Below are positions 36,101 to 42,100 of a stretch of DNA of 64,000 bases, in pieces. Source of the stretch: Anisus vortex. Taxonomy: Eukaryota; Mollusca; Gastropoda; Planorbidae. The stretch covers positions 3,984,011 through 4,048,010 of the forward strand of contig OX421495.1 in the NCBI GenBank assembly GCA_949126835.1, in the 5' to 3' direction. A model generated the notes under the pieces. It did not search any database and was not told the DNA's origin. It was given only the letters and a program-made list of their open reading frames with translations. The number at the start of each line of letters is the position of its first letter. The first letter of the stretch is position 1. A program made the translations under genes and the position numbers.

Positions 36101-39100
36101 TAGTATAATAAATTGCTCACAAAGATATAAAGTAAAAAAATATTTGTTATTCTTTATGCAAAGAAAAATTCAAATAAATTCTCTTCCTAATTAAGTGGCT
36201 TTCAGACTTGTTATGGGTTGACAGAACTAGGTAGAAAAACCAATAAAACAGTTTTTTGTATAACACGTATAAAAATTCAAGACCACACTTATGCGCTGCT
36301 TTTTAGAACAATTGAAAAAAACAACAGTAAAGAGATATAATGGGGCTGTTCATGATTCTTTTGTTGTTATCCTCAGCATTTAGTAACAGCACAAATACAG
36401 GCAAGTTGGCAGCCAGGCTGTGTGAAATGCAGGCTTTATATAACCGCTGTGTTCTCATCATTGAGACCGACCCTGTCAAACCCGGTCAGGAAAAAGCTAA
36501 AAAAGTGGGGTGAGCAAAGAATACATTTTCATCCAATGTTTCCCGTGTCGGAAGTAATTAAACAGGACTGATGAGACTCAGATCACCAGTTTAAAAAAAA
36601 CGTTTGCACTGAGATGGGATTGCTTGGCCTATACCAGGTGTCGGCAACCTTTTGATAACAGTGTGCCAAAGTGGGATTTCTAATTCATTCAGCGTGCCAA
36701 CAGCCTAAAAGTTATCCTGCTCTAGTGCTCAATTTCTTGTAGAAGGGACTTGAATTGCCATTTAGGGAATCTTGCTCGTGCTACTGAAAATCGTTCTGCA
36801 TGCCAAGTATGCTGACCCATGGCCTATACAATACTTTACCCAACCAGTGTCAGGAACAGTTTTCAGAGCTAGGTAGAATCTGAGACAACATCCAGACACT
36901 GGTAAACAAAAAAATCCAGATCCTTTTTTTCCTGGGTTTGTACCTAATAATGACAACACTTTGTACCTAATAATGACAACACTTTGTACCTAATAATGAC
37001 AACACTTTGTACCTAATAATGACAACACTTTGTACCTAATAATGACAACACTGACACTGTTTGTAGACAATGAAATAAAACCATCAAAAGAATATAAAAG
37101 TTGCTGGTAAAATTGTGATGGTATTCGTTTTTGCTTGACATCTAAAGTGACATCAAGGACTTGTATTATACTGGTTCTATGAGGTTTGATATTAGTTTGA
37201 TACTATAAGGCAGGGGTTGGCAACCTTTTGCTAACAGTGTGCCAAATTAGGATTTCTAAATCATTCTGCGTGCCAACAGCCTAAAAGTCAAAAAGTTCTA
37301 TTATACTTTAAAACATTTTTTATAGAACCATTAATTTAACTCCGTAGCAAGACCAATGCCAAAAGCAAAGAAGATTATTTATAGAGCTTAGAGCTGTAAG
37401 GTAAGCGCTATATAAAAATGCCTAAATAAATAAAATAGCTTAAGAGTTTTATATTTAATACAAAATTAACGTGTTTGTTATTATCATCCTTTTTATTTGC
37501 ATTTATATCAAATACAATATTTTATTAGTCTTCTTAACTTACACAATTATGGTAATTATTGTATAAAGTCTTAAAGTTATTTTGGTACTCAAGATGAAGA
37601 TCTAACACTAATTTTAATTATATTGTGTTCTCAGTTTACTGAGATGTCCTTTAATGTGTTTGGATTTATCTGTGCTCTGCTTATAATTACATTAAGCCCA
37701 AGATATACTTACTTAGTAATCAGACAAACTGGGTAGTTAATGTAATGTTTGAAAATATACATAGACATTTTTTTTGTCATAAAATATTTATACAATTTTC
37801 AAATTCTTTTTAAAGTTTGTTAATTTCAAATGTATAACTTGTAAGCCGTTAATTTAAAAAAAAAGAAGAAGAAACACACTAAAATTATTAACCCAAATAA
37901 AATGCTTTAATTATCTCCCTTAAAAAAATCGTTTCTATATAGCGATGACAAACAAGTTATGTTTTGAAATATAAAAAATATTACTGCCTTCATATTATTT
38001 CTTTATAAGTGTAAGTTGAACCAAAAGCTTAAAGTAGAATAGCAGAGGCCTATCAGTTGAGAATAGCAGATGAATTTCCTTAGCTAAGAAGCTTCTTTTT
38101 CAGATTTTTACCACAAATGGGCACATTTGGATGCCCATTTTGTATAAGTTTTAGAAATTCTGGCCTTTGGCTAGATAACTCCGCTTTGAATATGAATACT
38201 TCTATGTACTTCTGAAAAAGCCTTGACTATCTATCCAAATATATGCCTTTTTATAGGGATGTACATGCAGAAAAATGTGTTGAAATTGATTTCACTGCAA
38301 GATATATGTCCAGTTTCAATGCAAATCCATTCCAGTGGCCCTTGTAAATGCAAGTTCAACTGAAATATGTCTCTATGTCATTCAGAAACATCGGCTTCAA
38401 CAGTCAGTTTTCCTCATTCAGAAACATCGGCTTCAACAGTCAGTTTTCCTCATTCAGAAACAGAAACAGTTGTTGTTTGTTTTTTTCATCAATAAAAAAT
38501 TTCTTGGAGGGCTCTCGCGTGCCATAGAAAATCGCTCTGCGTACCACGTACCTTAGGTTGCCAACCCCTGCTATGAGGTATATGAGACAATTTTACAACT
38601 ATTTACCAAAATCAGACTTTGTTTATATGATTAACATGTAGTACTGAGAGGGTTAATGGTATCTCATTCAATAACATCTCATACCCTGACAGCTCATTCA
38701 ATGACATTTCATACAGTAGCATCTCATTCAATGTTTTATTAAATGCTTGTAAGGGAAGGAGGGGGGTAAAGACATATAAGGTTTGAAATCTCTTTACTTT
38801 TAATTTCTATCTACTATAATCTACCATGGGAAGAATTTCATTCAAAACCATATCATATGATTTATTTATATTTCTGATCTAGACATCGAACAAAACATCT
38901 GGACACAACGCTCTCTTACCTAATTCAAACCAAAGTAAAGCTTTATTTCACTGACAGCAATGGTGAGTCAATGTGATTTAAAATTTACAATAGTTGTGCA
39001 AATAGAAACATTATGCTTAATCTGTCACAGTGTTGTCTATTACAAAAATTTCACAGACAGCAATGGTGAGTCGGTGTGATTTAAACTTACAAAAGTTGTG

Positions 39101-42100
39101 CAGACAGAAACAGTATGATAAATCTGTCGCAGTGTTGTCTATTTCAATAATTATTCTGTGAAACATATTTCTATTTCCCCCAGAGGAAACAGCTCTTTTA
39201 CTGTCACAGCTTTGTCATATTGAAGATAAGAAAGGGAGATCACTTGATGTACCAACAACATTAACTTCCAGACAAGAAGAGGTAGAGGCTATTTTTTTTT
39301 AGATGTTCTATTTTTTTTTGTTCTTGAAATGTTTATTTGTAACCAACCAGTTTTTTTCATTTCCAGATGATGAAATTTGTTCTTCATTTTCCTGGAATCA
39401 TCGTTCCTCAAGCATTAAACTTAGTCCATCGTTTCCGCAGTCTGGCAGATCTAATTGACAGGTACAAAATGTTAACGCACAATTTTCTGACCATTTTTTT
39501 TTTGCGCTAAAGCTATTCTTCTTTTTCAGTCAACCAACCAGCAGAGCTGTTTTCTCACTTGAAATCAATGCTAGACAAACATATTGATATGTCAGCTGTT
39601 GTACATTGTTATGTAATACAGTGTGTTGGTAATGGCAGGTTGAAGGGGGTGATAGTGCATGTATGAGATTGGTTAGATCAAGTAGGAAACTGGTTACTGT
39701 TTTATGTGGTTGTGGGCAATGTCAGCAGTAAGCTGGATGTGTTGAATTAATTCTTATATAAAAAATTAATTGAACGATCTTTGAGAGATCTTTTTCTTTA
39801 TAAAATTTAAACATAAATAGAAAGTATTTCTTTCAGACCATTTGTATCTATAAGGTTTCTGTAGCCGTGACATACAAGGGGATTGTGTTGTCAGCACAAT
39901 GCCCATCATCTTTTACTGCCCCCAGCTATTGTCAGGTAACCATTTAGAGCAGTGGTTCCCAAACTTTTTTAGGCCGCGACCCCTTTTTACAGTTTATCAT
40001 GCTTTGGCTTTTTATTGTTACAAATTGAACCTAATTAAAGCATAGCGATTAATCATTTAAAAAAAAAAAAGAAGACATAAAAACAAACGTCATTAAATAT
40101 TGCAAAATACCGGTACAAGTTTAGGCTTAGGTCTATATTTCTAATTACAACACGAACGTCAGCTATTGTGGTGGTTGACATTGCGTATTTCTCATCGGTT
40201 CAGAAATTCTTGGGACAGTCTTTGCAAGAGCACAATTAAGCAGTTCACCTCGAGCAATAAGTCAATAAGTCTACTGTGTTTAGACTTGATAACCAACAAG
40301 GTGGAAAAGCATGTTTACTAAGATATTTTGTTGGAAATGGAAGAAAATGGCGCAACACAATCTCAGTCATAACAGTTTATGACTGCAAACATTTGATACC
40401 AAGTTCTGTACCTAGCATTATAGATAAATCAGTTCTCTATGCATCGTTAATACGCTCAATGAACTTTGTGCTTTCTCGTGAATATCTTAAACTTTGAATG
40501 TGAATGGGCTTCTGGCAAGTACATAGATATGTAGTGTCTCGTAGATTTGGAAAGTATCATGAAATTTCGGCTGCAAGCATGTGAAAAGTGTTATTTCACA
40601 GAATTTATCATCGTAATCATTTTGTCTGCTTAAATGTCATGTTTTTCGAAGAACACAGATAAAGTAGACCATGAGCCGTATGAGAAGAAAAAAGTGCGGT
40701 TCAAATCCCACTTTTTAACACTAGTCAAATCTAGATAATTTATTTGCATTACGTACGTTTATAGAAATCAGGAATCTTTTAAAAGGTCTGTTGACCATTT
40801 TATGAAACTGCCATAGGAATTACCATTAGAATGTAATCATATCATTCACAACCTAACAAGCCTATTCACAAACTTTAATCAAGTACAGTTTTTAATTTAA
40901 ATAAATGTAACTTTTCCTAAACTTCAGCATTGATCTTACAAATAATATTACAAAGATAAACTCTTATGGGCCCCGGCGCAGCGCAATAACTACACACACA
41001 CACAAACACACGCTATCTTTGTGGGGCCTGAAGTAGACAGCATATACATTTCATTTTCATCAAATTTTTTATGCAAAAGCTAAATTTCATTTGGAATGAT
41101 CGGATCTTTTTAGATAAATTAAGGCATGTTATATTTTCGGAGCATCATACTCGTTGCACAATTGCAAAAACAGTCGACTGTTTAAAGATCTTGTTTTTAC
41201 AAAAGGGCACAACTTCTGATGCTTTATATTACTTCTTTTAACTGGTGTGGCAATGTCTTTGTTGCTAATATTTGCCAATATATCATAAAGTGAGCTCCGA
41301 TTACTTTTGGTCACTAATTATTTTGAAATCCAGACCGAACAGAATCTACACTAAATTCCAAAATATTCATGAAGTGTCGGTCGTTTTATCGCCAATACTA
41401 GGTGTTATGACTCAATTTATATTTACTTGAATGTACAAAAAGTATGGGCTAAGGGAAGTAATAAAGAAAGAATATTTTGTTTATTTAATAAGTAAACTCC
41501 CTTGTGTTTGACACAATAAAATATTTTTCAGTAAGTCTCGTGAGAATTAAAAGGACACGGGAAAGTAGGGGTAGTCTGACTGGGTAGTAAAAAAATGGGT
41601 CGTTTACAGTTATTCACCAGAGCAAGACATGAAATGTAATTCTCTCGCTCTTGAGTTGTTAGTAGATTTAACTACAATGTTTGATAATGAAGAATGAATT
41701 ATTTGTAACCTGTATGTGCTTGTCTAGAAGTCTGAACTGTTTATTGATTGAAGTAAGTAAATAAATATTATACTTGTTCGGCTGTAAACGTACACTTCGT
41801 CGACTTCATCATTTCATATTGTATAGAACTATTTTTGTTATACTCGTGTGTTAATGAAGAGACTGGTTATGCTACCATATGAACAGTAATATGTACAACT
41901 TAATGCCAACACAAACAACGAGTTAACACTAGGCCTACTGCTTTTAACACAATGGCTGCTTTTAACAGAGAAGAGGCTTTTTAACACAACTCTCTACAGA
42001 CGTGTTACTGGTCCGCATGCGTGCATTATGGTGCCGACCTTGTCACATACACCTGTATTGATGACATTATGCCAAGTAGCCTACACGTAGTATACGGATG

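Noticed and set aside
35519..36122. Regular short repeats resembling a CRISPR array
   Set aside because: Units are contiguous with no spacers, and the DNA is animal; it is a minisatellite. The same holds for 23949-24450.
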